A stretch of 64,000 nt of DNA, from contig NC_084483.1 of NCBI RefSeq assembly GCF_030035675.1, positions 147,843,425-147,907,424 on the forward strand. Direction: 5' to 3'. Position 1 is the first letter of the stretch; each line of letters begins with the position of its first letter. The notes beneath the pieces were generated by a model. The model worked only from the letters and a program-made list of their open reading frames with translations. It did not search any database and was not told the origin of the DNA. The position numbers were made by a program, and so were the translations under genes. This DNA is from Rhineura floridana (taxonomy: Eukaryota > Chordata > Lepidosauria > Squamata > Rhineuridae). Positions 11,029 to 22,920 of this stretch are shown here, piece after piece.

Positions 11029-12861
11029 TTGAAGCCCTGGTCGCTCTGTGGAATGATGACCCGGGCGGTTGACACGATTGCTCCTGCACGCCCTCTCCTG
11101 TGTAGAGCTCATACAGCTCCATGGTATACTCCGGAGCTGAGAGCGATGAAGCAAGATAGGAGGCGGCTTGAGCGGAAATGGAGGCGAACTCCCGACGGAT
11201 ACAATTATGCGCTGGTTAGTGCTTCGACTAAGCTGTATGTAGGAGCAGTGAAGGCAGCTAAAAAACATCATTTTGCTGCCACTATTAAATCATCTCTTTG
11301 CCGCCTAGTGGAGCTTTTTCGAGTTGTCTGGGGGCTTCTTCATTCAAACCCTCCGGACACGGTGGAATCATCGGAGGCCCGCTGCAATCAGTTTGCTCAT
11401 CACTTCCAGGATAAGTTCTCATGTATCCGCCAGGACTTAGACTCTCAAGTTATAGCAGTTGATCCTAGTGAGGTGTCCGGAGCACAGTCTTGTCATGTTT
11501 TGCTGGATGAGTTCCAGTTGGTTCAGCTCGAGGACGTGGACAAGGTGCTTGGACAGGTACGTGCAACCACTTTGGTACTAGATCCTTGCCCCTCTTGGCT
11601 AATAAAAACTAGCAGGGATGGAACAGCTAGCTGGGCCAAGGAAGTGATAAATGCCTCTTTACGAGAGGGAGTGGTCCCTGGCTGTCTGAAAGAGGCAGTG
11701 GTGAGACCGCTTCTTAAAAAGCCTTCCTTGGACCCAGACGATTTGAACAGCTACAGGCCAGTGGCGAATGTTCCATTCCTGGGCAAGGTCTTGGAACGAG
11801 TGGTTGCTGGCCAGCTCCAGGCGCTATTGGATGAAACCGATTATCTCGATCCATTTCAATCGGGTTTTAGGCCCGGTTTTGGCACCGAGACAGCCTTGGT
11901 CGCCCTGTATGATGACCTATGTCGGGAGAGAGACAGAGGGAGTGTAACTCTGTTGATTCTCCTTGATCTCTCAGCGGCTTTTGATACCATCGACCATGGT
12001 ATCCTTCTGGAGAGGCTCGCGGAGTTGGGAGTTGGAGGTACTGCTTGGCAGTGGTTCCGCTCCTACTTGGCGGGTCGTCTCCAGAAGGTAGTGCTCGGGG
12101 AACATTGCTCGACACCGTGGGTTCTCCAATATGGGGTCCCGCAGGGGTCAGTTTTGTCCCCCCTGCTTTTTAATATCTACATGAAGCCGTTGGGAGAGGT
12201 CATCAGGAGTTTGGGAGTGCGTTGTCATCAATATGCTGATGACACACAGCTCTACTTCTCCTTTTCATCTTCCTCAGGTGACGCTGTCGATGTGCTGAAT
12301 TGTTGCCTGGCTGCGACAATGGACTGGATGAGAGTTAACAAACTGAAGCTCAATCCAGACAAGACTGAGATGCTGTTGGTGGATGGGTTCTCTGATCGGA
12401 TGGTGGATATATACCCTGTCCTGGACGGGGTTACACTCCCCCTAAAGGAGCGGGTTCGTAGTCTGGGAGTCTTTTTAGACTCTTCCCTCTCACTTGAGGC
12501 TCAAGTAACCTCGGTGGCAAGGAATGCGTTTTACCAACTTCGGTTGGTAGCCCAGCTACGTCCCTATTTGAGTAAAGAGGACCTTACATCAGTGGTACAT
12601 GCTCTGGTAACCTCGCGTTTGGATTACTGCAATGCGCTCTACGTAGGGCTACCTCTGAAGACAGTTCGGAAGCTACAGCTAGTGCAAAACGCGGCAGCCA
12701 GACTGCTAACAAGGACCAAGCGGTCCGAGCATATAACACCTGTTCTGGCCCACTTGCACTGGTTGCCAATACATTTCCAGGCCAGATTCAAAGTGTTGGT
12801 ATTAACCTATAAAGCCTTACACAGTGCGGGACCACGTTACCTTGTGAAACGCCTCTTCTGA
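11029..12861 (+). CDS. L2 LINE reverse transcriptase frame (610 aa)
   Basis: This is the reverse transcriptase of the L2 copy, which would copy its own RNA onto nicked chromosomal DNA by target-primed reverse transcription. In order it shows the pre-RT region (HFAATIKSSLCRLVELFR), LDPCPSWLIK, the RT 1-2 motifs NSYRPVANVPFLGKVLERVV, FQSGFRPGFGTETALV, the catalytic palm [33 protein letters not shown], the YADDTQLYFS catalytic box, LKLNPDKTEMLLV, LDYCNALYVGLPLK and LQLVQNAAARLLT. No stop interrupts it. The first Met is arbitrary because the 5' part of the element is missing, so it is an incomplete ORF2 without endonuclease and cannot mobilise itself. Confidence 0.9.
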   Translation: MKPWSLCGMMTRAVDTIAPARPLLCRAHTAPWYTPELRAMKQDRRRLERKWRRTPDGYNYALVSASTKLYVGAVKAAKKHHFAATIKSSLCRLVELFRVVWGLLHSNPPDTVESSEARCNQFAHHFQDKFSCIRQDLDSQVIAVDPSEVSGAQSCHVLLDEFQLVQLEDVDKVLGQVRATTLVLDPCPSWLIKTSRDGTASWAKEVINASLREGVVPGCLKEAVVRPLLKKPSLDPDDLNSYRPVANVPFLGKVLERVVAGQLQALLDETDYLDPFQSGFRPGFGTETALVALYDDLCRERDRGSVTLLILLDLSAAFDTIDHGILLERLAELGVGGTAWQWFRSYLAGRLQKVVLGEHCSTPWVLQYGVPQGSVLSPLLFNIYMKPLGEVIRSLGVRCHQYADDTQLYFSFSSSSGDAVDVLNCCLAATMDWMRVNKLKLNPDKTEMLLVDGFSDRMVDIYPVLDGVTLPLKERVRSLGVFLDSSLSLEAQVTSVARNAFYQLRLVAQLRPYLSKEDLTSVVHALVTSRLDYCNALYVGLPLKTVRKLQLVQNAAARLLTRTKRSEHITPVLAHLHWLPIHFQARFKVLVLTYKALHSAGPRYLVKRLF

Positions 12862-13258
12862 TATGAACCGGCCTGTACACTACGTTCTACTACGAAGGCC
12901 CTCCTCCGGGTTCCAACTCATAGGGAGGCCCGGAGGGTGGTGACAAGATCTAGGGCCTTCTCAGTGGTGGCCCCCGAACTATGGAATAGTCTCCCCGAGG
13001 AAGTGCACCTGGTGCCGACTCTGCTTTCTTTTCGGTGCCAGGTTAAAACCTTTTTATTCTCTGAAGCATTTTAATTTTAATTTTAATTGATTTAATTTTT
13101 TAAAAATGTTATTGTATTGATTTTAGATTGCATTATTTTTGTACTATATTGTGTCATTTATTGTATTTCTTATGTTATTGTATTGCCATGTTCACCGCCC
13201 AGAGAGCTATTGCTAGTCGGGCGGTATATAAATTTAATAAATAATAAATAATAATAAT
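11030..13258 (+). mobile_element. L2-clade LINE, young-looking 5'-truncated copy
   Basis: Covers the C-terminal edge of the endonuclease linker, the complete reverse transcriptase, a 3' UTR with the CCGCCCAGAGAGCTATTG block and a TAAATAATAA-type tail. Its 5' end falls within the phrase GTTGAAGCCCTGGTCG, which is internal in the sister copy at 62700-64000, so it is truncated there. The reverse transcriptase frame is open for 610 codons and stops at 12861; the last part of the family's C-terminus (RVPTHREARRV, LWNSLPEE) continues at about 12862-13075 behind a TGA. Confidence 0.93.
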
Positions 13259-13304
13259 AATGTATATCATTATGTAGTTAATATAACCATGCATAAAATG
13301 CAAG

Positions 13305-13905
13305 TAGAGATGGTCAAATCTGTCAGTTTTGGTTTCTCTAAGTTTTTCATTTTTCCAGTCTTAAGTCCAGTTTTTCTTAAGTCAAGTTCTCCAGATTTCC
13401 ACATCAGTTTGCATTTTTTTTTTTTAAAAGTCTTCATGAAAATTTGTCAGCATGTTAGTGTAAATTTCTCCTTATATAGTAGGGCCCCTCTTTACAGCGT
13501 TTCACTTTACAGTGATTCGCTAATACAGCAGTCTCAATTAGATGCAATTAGACTAAAGCCCCACTCATATGGCGCTTGTTCCACTTTTACGGCAGTTTTA
13601 AGGCATCGCACGCCTTTCTATTCAATGAGTTCTGCTTTACAGCGGTTTTCGCGTTACAGCGGGGGTCCGGAATGTAACCCGCCGTATGAGTGGGGCCCTA
13701 CTGTACATTTTGTATGCAATTTTGTTTAGTATACACAAGTTTGCAAAGTAATTTCCCCTAATGTAATGCACTTTGTATGTTATTTTGATTAATATATGCA
13801 TTTTTATGCATACTTTATCTTAGTACACACATTTTGTACATACTACTTGGCTGTATTGCAAAATTCTGAGAAGGGCAAATTTTGAACATTGGCCGTGTTT
13901 CAGTT
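13305..13905 (-). mobile_element. hAT-type MITE (family C), host to a nested MITE
   Basis: Reverse-oriented, diverged copy of the element at 15176-15621. The left end TAGAGATGGTCAAATCTG matches the right end of that copy in reverse complement, and the A/T-rich body shares TTTCATGAAAATT-like and TATGCATTTTTATGCAT words. It is split by the element at 13477-13703. No coding capacity. Confidence 0.6.
13477..13703. mobile_element. Tigger/pogo-like MITE with TA target site
   Basis: The ends read TAGTAGGGCCCCTCTTTACA and, in reverse complement, CAGTAGGGCCCCACTCATAC. TA dinucleotides flank both sides (13475-13476 and 13704-13705), as expected for Tc1/mariner-Tigger insertion. The internal part is higher in CpG than its surroundings (GGTTTTCGCGTTACAGCG). 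It lies inside the family C MITE, so it is the later arrival. Confidence 0.75.
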
Positions 13906-15167
13906 CACATCAACCCAGAGCAGCCAAAGCGTTGGCTCACTCAAGGCAATTTGCCCTCATTAGGGGGTGTAGATTAGATCATCTTTAGGGTTCCCCCCTC
14001 CAGTCACGTGGTTCTGTAGCACCATATTTTCAGCTGAGCAAAGGCTAAGAGGCTAGCTCCAGTGGTTCTGTTGCTGACTCACTTCCAATCTGAACAGGCC
14101 CAGGACTCTTTAGCCTCCTCCCCATCTCTTACGATATGAGCAGCAAGAGAGGGTTTGGCAGATTCCTTCCTTTAGGAGTCTTAGCTGCTCACTTTCATCT
14201 GCTTGTGGCTTGGCTTTCATATGGTAAAGGGCATCGGAGGAGCATAATAAACGAAGGATTCAGGGTGCTTCCAGGCAAGAGTGTTTATATCCCAAATGGG
14301 TCATAAAGATTGTGTAGGTTTGCAATGTTAGCTTCTACACATTCCCATTTTTTTCAGGTATGGGTATTAATTGCTATTATTTGGCAATATTTATGTACCG
14401 CTTAATTTGAAAATTTTAGTGGTTTACATAAAATAGTATTCTGCTGCTTGCTGCCCACACCAGTGGCTGGAGTTGCATCTAGGCTGTGTTTAATCACTCT
14501 TCCCCTGTCCTCCAATATTGTTTTCCATTCTGGGCATACAAGCAGATATTTCTGTACCTCTGGGCATGCACCTTTAAAAAAATAAATGTCAGCAAGAGCA
14601 CAAGAACAAATGTTACCAACCTTAGTTATCACGCTTCACAATGGGCAAAATGAAGGCTTCTGGGCGGGGAGGGTTGGGGGAGAGGCAATATCCATTTATT
14701 TTTGCTGTTTTAAAATGTAATACCCAGTTCTTGCACAAGACACATATTTATCTTGCTTTAAAAAATATCTGTACTGTGATTGCTGTCTTCAAGATAATCC
14801 TTCATGTATATGGAGACCGTTCCTGCAAAGCAGGCTGTTTAAATTTTGGATATGCCTTCAATATGTGGCAATCAGTGGAAATTGTCATTCTTGTATCATG
14901 AGCCACTGGGAACCAAATGGCAAGGTTGTGATCAGGTGAGGAGCAAACATAAGTTGGAGTGTGGCCATAGAGGCCATTCATCATGTAAAACATCACCCAC
15001 CACACAAAAAAAGCGCTAATGAGCTTCCACACCAATTGCGACTATGGATGTTCACTGGGTTGTTTTTGCCTATCAGATTTTCCATGGGAAAGGGAAATCC
15101 AGTTCAAATGTAAAAAAGAAAAAAGAAAAAAAGGCACAGGATGGCATTTTGATGCTGACAATATTGT
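13906..15167. other. Unassigned DNA
   Basis: No gene or nameable repeat recognised. Short frames only. Confidence 0.4.
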
Positions 15168-15175
15168 GTGGCCAC

Positions 15176-15621
15176 TAGGGATGGGTGAAAATTTCAATTC
15201 AGTTCGCGTTTCAAGCAGAATTTATCAAATTCGCAATTTCCAAAACAATATGAGAATCGAAACACAGCCATCCTTCACATTTGCATTTATTAGGATTTTG
15301 GGATGCAGTTCGCCAGTTAAACAACATTTACAAAAATGCATCTATTAGGGGAAAATGTGCACAAAAATGAATACATGAGTGATAATAACATGCAAAAAGG
15401 CATGAAATGATGAGAAATGGCATGCAAAAATATGTACCTTTGTCAAAACTGCCTACAAAAATGTGTTGATGTGGAGAAATTTGCACTAAACTGGTGGAGA
15501 ATTTTCATGAGGATTTTTTTAAAAAAATTCGCAGATCACTGCAGAAATGTAAAGAACTGAATTTAACATTGGAAAAATGAGAAAACGAGAGAACCGAAAC
15601 AGACAGATCTTTCCATCCCTA
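15176..15621 (+). mobile_element. hAT-type MITE (family C) with perfect 8-bp duplication
   Basis: Termini are TAGGGATGGGTGAAAATTTC and, in reverse complement, TAGGGATGGAAAGATCTGTC. The 8-bp duplication GTGGCCAC is perfect (15168-15175 and 15622-15629). The body is A/T-rich with repeated ATGCAAAAA-type words and lacks coding potential. Related pieces lie at 13305-13905 and 33640-33772. Confidence 0.88.
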
Positions 15622-15629
15622 GTGGCCAC

Positions 15630-18373
15630 TGTAAAAAATGTGTGCATAAACAGCACTGATTCCTTAATAAACTCTCATCTGGAGGCACCCTTACTTCAGG
15701 AGAGAAGGTTGAAGCTCCTTGCCTGTTTCTCAGTTTTCCAGAAATGGAATTAACAGTGCACAAGGGTGTCCTTAGAATCAGGGGGTAGGCTGAGGGCCAG
15801 ATGGCAATCCTTTGCAGTCCACAATAGAGCCAAGTCTTCTTTAGTTGGTAATTTGCCATTCCCAGGCAACAGCTCCCTCTGAGGACCTCTGAGGAAAGGG
15901 GGTGAGGCTAAGTAGCTGGATCTGACTCAGAATGAGGGAGGTAATTCTTCCCCGGCAGGATGTCATAGAATTTCCCCGCCTAGTATATTGGCTTGTACCA
16001 CCCAGCTTTATGTCTCTGAAATATCCCATCATTTCTGATATTGTACTAGGATAGTAGATGGCATGTCCCATCTTCAGTATATTACATAAGGGCACAGTGA
16101 ATCTTAGACCAATTTCAGATCGCATGCCATCCACTTTGCAGTGACCTTTAAATTGAGAGAAAGCATTACATTTGACCTTCACAAACAAAAAACTCTCAAC
16201 ACCCTTTTTGTTGGAAATGTGACAGTGCAACTCAGCTTGAAGCCTGCAAAGGGATTACATGCTACGTGATGAGGGGCAAGATAGAGAGGAGTCTTCCTGG
16301 ATTCCTAGACTGTGCTGCCCACTCTCACCTAAGCTGACCTTTCCTTCCAGGTGTCAACTGATACTCAAGGGAAGCTGATCTTCTTTCCTGCTCCTTCTGT
16401 AATCTCAGTCTTCCTTTGTACTTCTTGCCGGCATGGCTCCCTGTGGAGATGCACAGATGCAGCAGATGTGTCTCCTGCAGCATCTCCTGTCTATCTAGTT
16501 AGTCAGATGTAGGACTTTTGTATTGAAATTTATTTCCTACAATAAACTTAGTTTATTTTTTTTCTATACCAGAGTCTCAGTGTATTTTCTACCAAGCTAA
16601 AGTGTAGCTACTGCGTAGTGTTTACTGCATGTGCAAAATACCATTATAATCCATAGATCCTAACCCTTTTCACTTTTATTCATTAGGGATTATCCAGGCT
16701 TGCCCACATCACAAAGGCTGAAGTTATTTGGAACTCAGGAGGATCCACCCATATTAAAGCAAGGACTACACTAGGCATGGTTGATGAGATCTAGAGAGAG
16801 AGTGAGTTTTGATTTTAATTTGATTTGCCAACCCACTATTAAGATCTCAAGCTGATTCCTCAGACAACACTTCACCTGTACATGCTCTCGACTAGAAACA
16901 GCCAGTGTTTCTTGGGCAGTTTATGTGATCAACGTGGACACTATTTTCCCCATGAGAGCCATGTTATAAAAATGTACTTATAAAACCATTACAGACAACC
17001 TAGGTGGGTAGTCCATGGCATATAGTACAGCTCTCAGAAAAATAAATCCTTTTTCCATATCAGTTAGAAAAACTACAGTAAGTTGACTTTTTTTAGGAGA
17101 AAGGCAATGTGGCACGTTCTTATAAGAGGCTTCTTATGAACAGTTAGAACTATCTTGAAATCTGGAGAGAGAAATAAATTAATCTCCCAGTTGATCACAC
17201 TGGCAGTTCTGGCTACAGAAACTGTTTGGAAATGTAAAGATGCCAGCTGTGCTCTACAGTTTCAGCATGTTCCTTCCAGAAAAAAAACCCTGCATTTTGT
17301 TAGTCCCCAGAGCACTGGATGAAGTAGCCAGGGATAAGCACACCACAGAGAGGATCTGTTCAGTTTCATGGAAGCAGGCACTAAGTAGTTGTTGCTGGCT
17401 TTGCCTACCCACTTTGACAGCCTGGTGCCACACAGAATCTCAGCAGAAGCCCTGTAGGAAAAGTTCTGAGGCACAGCATAAAGGAGGCTGTTACTGGAGT
17501 TATATTTTATAAGCCTGTTTTATAGCAATGGGCAAAGCAAATTGTGAAAGTCACTCAGATTCAGCTGTAAACCTTTTCCACTTTGGTTCAACGCCATGGG
17601 AACAATCAGCACTTGATTAACTGCCTGAGCACTAGCATAGCACTGCTTAAGGCAGATGACTCCATATTTTAGGTGACCTGCAGCAAGTAACTCTCCATGG
17701 TTGTATGACTGTGCAACACTAGGTTGGCAAATTTTATTACACCACTGACAGGGCTGGCCCAAGACAGGTAGCTGCCTGAGGCAAAGCTGCAAAGGGCACC
17801 CTCCCTTCCAAGTCAAGGTGCATAGTACCCATCACTGGCCAGGTTATCTTGGCACCTGAATCAGACCATCCTACCAGGTCCTCCCTAACAGTAAAAAGGC
17901 ATAAGGAGAATAAATCAACCCCAGATCGGCTACTTCAGATGGCCACCTCACTCTGTCTAATGGTAGGGCCCGGCTAGCTAGCTAGCTAGCTTTAGCTCCC
18001 AATTTGTGGACACAAGATGGTATGTTCTTAAACCTTTCATAATACTAAATACTGAATGGAAAATAATACAGCAGTATCATATCTTGGTTACTCTCAAAAT
18101 CCTGTTTGAAGAATACTGGATGTAGTGTCTCTGTTCCCTCTGATCACCAGAGGGAATATTGTTTGATTCTTTGGAAGTTTCTTTCTATGGCCATTAAGAC
18201 TTGCGTTTGTCATACACCAAGTAACTCCTTCCCACCATACCAAATGGCAAACTACTTTTGAAACTGAAGGGACTCTCAAAAGCCTTTTGCCATACAGCAT
18301 GAGAATCACTATCCTAAAGGGGGGGAAATGGGTGTGCCTAAAATAATTATTTGAATTATGGTAATTCACTGGT
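15630..18373. other. Unassigned DNA
   Basis: No exon recognised. A hAT-like terminus (CAGGGCTGGCCCAAGACAGG) lies at about 17752 and a short (GCTA)n run at about 17970-17990. Confidence 0.4.
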
Positions 18374-18375
18374 TA

Positions 18376-18817
18376 TATGGGTTGCCAACCTGCCCATGGG
18401 CACCAGTACCCCCCTTTGATGCCTACAAAAGGACTCTGGAAACATCCCACAAAAATCCATAATGAGTTGCAGACTATTTGCTGTTCCTGCTCAGTTCCTG
18501 TTTGGACTGGTTTGGCCTCTCTTGCATTGAACATGCCCTCTTAAACATGCCCACAGTTCATTGGATGCCAGAACTTCCACTCTGAATAGAGAAGAGGTGC
18601 AAAGAGCTTCTGTCTGTGAACAAGTGTGGTGGAGGCTGGATGTAGTTGCCTTTCCCCCCTTAATTTTTGTTCCTTTCTCTTTTTCTGCTCTTTTAGATAT
18701 GGCAGCCATTTTGTATTATACCACAGCCCTCACAGCAGCCATTTTGTGATTGACACTCACAGCACTTTCTAAACATTCCAAATGTAACCACTGGCCCCAA
18801 AATGTTGGCAATCCCTG
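18376..18817. mobile_element. Candidate hAT-type element, ends only
   Basis: Left end TATGGGTTGCCAACCTG and right end in reverse complement CAGGGATTGCCAACATTTTG form a short inverted repeat. I could not read a convincing target duplication, so limits are approximate. Confidence 0.4.
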
Positions 18818-19831
18818 ATTCTGTTTTCTTATGTTTTGTTATTTCTTGTTTGCTTTATTTAAAAAGAAGCTTATCTGCATTCGATTTGGCACCCTTGAAA
18901 AGATTCCACACCCTGGTCTACGTGGACTTAGAATCAAATGCAATCTGGTATTATTTTACACCTTGTTTATCAAAACAAGAATTCTAAAGGATTAACTGAG
19001 AATGTTTCACCCATCAGTGCAGATAGTAAAGTTTTGCTTAGAGCCTGTATAAGAAGCAGACACCACCCAGCCTGACGTCTCTCACCACAGTGGCCTCTGA
19101 AGTTGGCATCCTCATTTTAAGCTAGAAAGCAGTTTAAGAAGATGTCTGTGGTCTATAATGAACACAAAGTTCCTCACAAGCAAAAACAAAAACAAAAAAC
19201 ACCACCCCAAACTTTACCTATGGTATTTCCTGATTCCAAATGTAATGGGCACCATTCAAATCTGGTCGTCATGGTAGTTTTGCTCTTCATGGTAGTTAAG
19301 TTATAACATGGAATTTGTGGGCATTTCAAATTCTAAATACAGTACAAAGACTAGCATCATTTAAGCAAAAACAGTTTCTCAGAACACTACAGACTACACT
19401 TCAGCAGGTCAGTCTTGATCTCTGCAATGTTCATGGCCACAGTTTTCTATGCAGAAAGTAGATGGCTTCTGTATCACTGTTCAACATTCCCCAGTGAAAT
19501 TAAAATATATGAACACAGCTGTCCTGCTTTGGTTAATGGTTCCAAAATTGGCAAATAACCTCTGAAGGTATGGTTGCCTGGCCTGATTCATTTTGGATAT
19601 ACTGCAAATTGAGATTTCTCACATCCTGAAAAATGTTAGCCTTCCAGAATTATCCAGAATGTGGCAACTTTCATATTTCACCAGTCAACACATGTTCACC
19701 GTTTGAAACTGACAGCAAACATCAGTTTATGGAGAATATACTACAACAAAAAGAAACCTAGGAATTGTACTACAATAATCAAGCGATCAGTTGATCAATC
19801 ACTCATCGAAATTCTTTTATGTTCAGGGAAA
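18818..19831. other. Unassigned DNA
   Basis: No gene or nameable repeat seen. Confidence 0.4.
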
Positions 19832-19866
19832 GGACAGACAGACAGACAGACAGACAGACAGATAGA

Positions 19867-19906
<40 letters not shown>

Positions 19907-19907
19907 T
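19832..19907 (+). repeat. Compound GACA/GATA microsatellite
   Basis: A symmetrical tract: about seven GACA units, about seven GATA units, then about six GACA units, with almost no interruption. This is the Bkm-type motif pair known from snake sex chromosomes, though a single tract carries no such implication. Confidence 0.97.
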
Positions 19908-20467
19908 CAGGTTTGACTATAGAACTCTTATGGAAGAAATTTGTTCCACTCTCATTGTATGTACCTTGCTGTTCTCTGCCTGTATTTCTATTGGTACAAA
20001 AATCTACTTTTTGCTTATATCAACTTAGTTTGATTCACATTAACATGCAACATGAGCTAAACAGATAGTATCTGAAATAGCCATGGGATCGCTAATCCTT
20101 TTTGGCCTGAGGGCTGCATTCACCTTGGCCAAGCCTCTGGGGACCACATACCAGCAGTAGGTGTGGCCAAAAGTGGGCACAGCCTCCCACACTCTCACAT
20201 GCACCCTCTTGCATTCACATGCACACCACCACACAGCCACCCCTTCTCATTTGATCCATGCAGATCAGCTGGGGGGGTTACCATCCCCCTCTTCACTCAT
20301 CAAATTATTAATCTGACGACCAGGGAGAAGGTGATTTGCTCCATCAAGTTTCTGGGCTCCACTAACTGACCCAGCCCCTTTCACCAAGGCCAAATATGTG
20401 CTCATATTCAGCTGGAACAAACAGTCTTCAGTTGCAGATAACAAAGTCACTCTTGTTCCAATGAATC

Positions 20468-20760
20468 ATAAGAAGAGCCTGATGGATCAGGACAATGGCC
20501 TATCTAGTCCAGCATCCTGTTATTACAGTGGCCAACCAGATGTCTATGGGAAGCCCTCAAGCAGGACCTGAACACAACAACACTTTCTGCTCCTGTGGTT
20601 TCCAGCAGCTGGTATTCAGAAGCATATTGTCTCTGACCATGGAAGCAGAGCATAGCCATCATGGCTAGTAGCCACTGATAGCTTTATCCTCCATGAATTT
20701 GTCTTATCCTTTTTTAAAGCCATCCAAGTTGGTGGCCATCACTGCCTCCTGTGGGAGCGG
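20468..20760 (-). mobile_element. CR1-like LINE 3' end
   Basis: Begins (in inverted order) with CATAAGAAGAGCCTGATGG and continues with GTCCAGCATCCTGTTATTAC, CCAACCAGATGTCTATGGGA and AGCCATCATGGCTAGTAG. This is the inverse of the common tail that ends in TTCTTATGTTCTTATG at 35790. Longer than the other copies, reaching the KDKFMEDKAISGY-type coding end on the minus strand. Confidence 0.7.
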
Positions 20761-21284
20761 ATGAAGTAGCGGCGAGCACATTCTTGCATCTGTTTGACTT
20801 CTGCAGCCATTATGTGTTTTAGAGAGGAAAGATGCAAGAATGTGCTCACTGCTCCTTCATAGCAGCATTACACAAAGTTCCTGCAGGGAACAGAACTGAC
20901 AAAGAGGGAGGACAACAGGAGTGTCACTAGACCCTTTTATGTCGCATCAATGTTCTAGACACATTTTCACTTCCTCAAAGCCAATAGTATTGGCAGCACC
21001 ACTTTTTATAAGGGGATTGCTACTGGTAGTAGTAGGGAGGACTGTCACAGCTGGGCAGGCCTGTTCCTCTTTCTATGAATATGATGCCACAAAAGCAGTG
21101 CAAGCCACTCAGAAACTTCCTCACATCACAATAACAGGCTACTGGTCTCCCCAAACAACTTTTAATTATTACATTTAGGCTATGTTAGTTTCTCATTCAA
21201 AGCTGATGTTGTGCAACTTTTTGTACAAAGAGCTCATTCCAGCCTTTTGGACCTAAATAAGTTTGAAAGAACATTAGAAATCCC

Positions 21285-21480
21285 CAAGAACACAGGAAGC
21301 AGCCTTACACTGCATCAAACCCATGCTCTACCTAGTTCAGTATAGTATACACTGGCTGGCAGTGGCTCTCCAGTTTCAGGCAGGAGTTGTTCCCAGCTGT
21401 TCCTGGAGAGGCTAGGGATTGAACTTGGGGCCTTCTGCAAAGGAGAATATCATTGGGCTATGACTCTTCACCACAGGCTG
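21285..21480 (-). mobile_element. tRNA-derived SINE (family with GTAGCTCAGTGG-type head)
   Basis: Inverted copy. CAGGAAGCAGCCTTACACTG, CTGGCAGTGGCTCTCCAG and GATTGAACTTGGGGCCTTC lie in the same order as in the copy at 26445-26610. The last word is the reverse complement of a tRNA B box, and the A-box side at 21450-21480 is decayed. Confidence 0.65.
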
Positions 21481-21849
21481 GCACGAACAAAACACATGCA
21501 ATTTTATCCCTCTAACATTATAGCATGAGTGACTCCTTGAAATTTCATTGACTGCAAACCTAAAAATAGACACTGGGCATGATTTTAAGGAAAGAAAATG
21601 AACGAATGGTTGCCACTGCTTGTAGTGAAATGGGTTACAAAGCACCATGCCTGTCTAGGCAAAACTGGGGTGTCATTTCAGGTGTTGGGGGGGAAAAGTC
21701 CGGGAGGCATTTTCAGTGACTGTGAATCTTACCTCCATGCTGAAATCTCCATTCCACTGAAATGGCACTTGAGGTAGGCTTTTGGATATTTCTGAGACTT
21801 AAAAAGAAGAGGAAAAGCAGTGTATTTCAATACCATTTGTTGTGATTAG

Positions 21850-22010
21850 ATATTATATTTACTTATTTATTACATTTATACCCCACATTTCTTTTCAACA
21901 TAGAAACCCAAGGCAGCTTACATATGGTTCCCAGGCGGTCTCCCATCCAGGCACTGACCAGATCTAACACTGCTTAGCTTCAGCAGCGTGCTGGCCTCAT
22001 GTGCCTTCAG
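21850..22010 (-). mobile_element. 5S rRNA-derived SINE, second tail type
   Basis: Inverted 5S promoter region (GGTCTCCCATCCAGGCACTG, ACTGCTTAGCTTCAGCAG) preceded by an A/T-rich tail with TACATTTATACCCCACATTT and AAGGCAGCTTACATATGG. The tail is unlike that of the copy at 3238-3482 and matches the + strand copy at 28685-28875. Confidence 0.75.
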
Positions 22011-22829
22011 ACCTCATAAGAACCAGAGATATAGGTGCTTCTCAAATGTCCTCAAAGGGGGAGAAAGGAAGTAGCAGCGCCATCAGCTTTGCTCAGAAGC
22101 CAGCTCCATCAGGGTTTCTCGCTCCCTCCCCTGTCACCTGGCAGCAGCAATTCCATGCAGCAGAGGGAAAGCAGGACCATTTCATTGGTTCATCTGATAG
22201 AGACCTGACTCCACCTTTTTGAACTGTTTCCATTCCGGCTGGTCATTACTGTCATAGCCTCAGACCAGGAATTCTTGGAGACAGAGTCCTGAGGAGGAGT
22301 TGGAGTCTCTCCTTGGTCCGTGGTCACCTGATCCTAGATGTCCTTACCTGAACCCCAGGAGGCACCTCTGCCACAAGACTCTAATGACTGGTCCACAAAC
22401 TGCTTGGAGAATCAGGAGAGCCCTGAGGAGATATTCTTACAACTTGAAACCCCAGGGCCTAGAAGAAGACAGGGGTTGCAGAGGAAGGCACTGGCCCTTT
22501 AACTGTCAAGGTGCAGCATTCAGAGATGGGTCCTTTTGTCTGAATTCCTAGCTTAGACTGTAAAGATCTAGCTGTTGCTCCAGGACAATGTTGAGATAAC
22601 TTGTTTGTTCTGCTTTGGTTGCATGATTGCTAACTGTGGTCTTGACACCCATGCCTAGATCCCTCTCCAAGGTGCTGAGCTTTTTTCTTTTTCTTTGCCT
22701 TGGCCATCACCTATCCATCATGGTGGGCATCCCCATGGAGCAAAGCAATTATAATTGTAACTAAGAATTAGTATCTGAGTTTGCTTTCTTCCTCCTCCCT
22801 TCCAATCATTTTTCCTTTTGTGTTATGTC
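22011..22829. other. Unassigned DNA
   Basis: Short frames only. No family recognised. Confidence 0.35.
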
Positions 22830-22920
22830 TTTTAGATTGTAAGTCTGAGGAGAGGGACTATCTTATTATTGAACTTTGTAAGCCATTCTGGGAGTCCTTT
22901 TAACTTGCTAGCTTGCTAGT
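22830..22920 (+). mobile_element. L2-like LINE 3' tail fragment
   Basis: TTTTAGATTGTAAGTCTGAG followed by TTTGTAAGCCATTCTGGGAG is a common L2/CR1-type 3' UTR phrase in vertebrates. It is very short and old. Confidence 0.45.
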
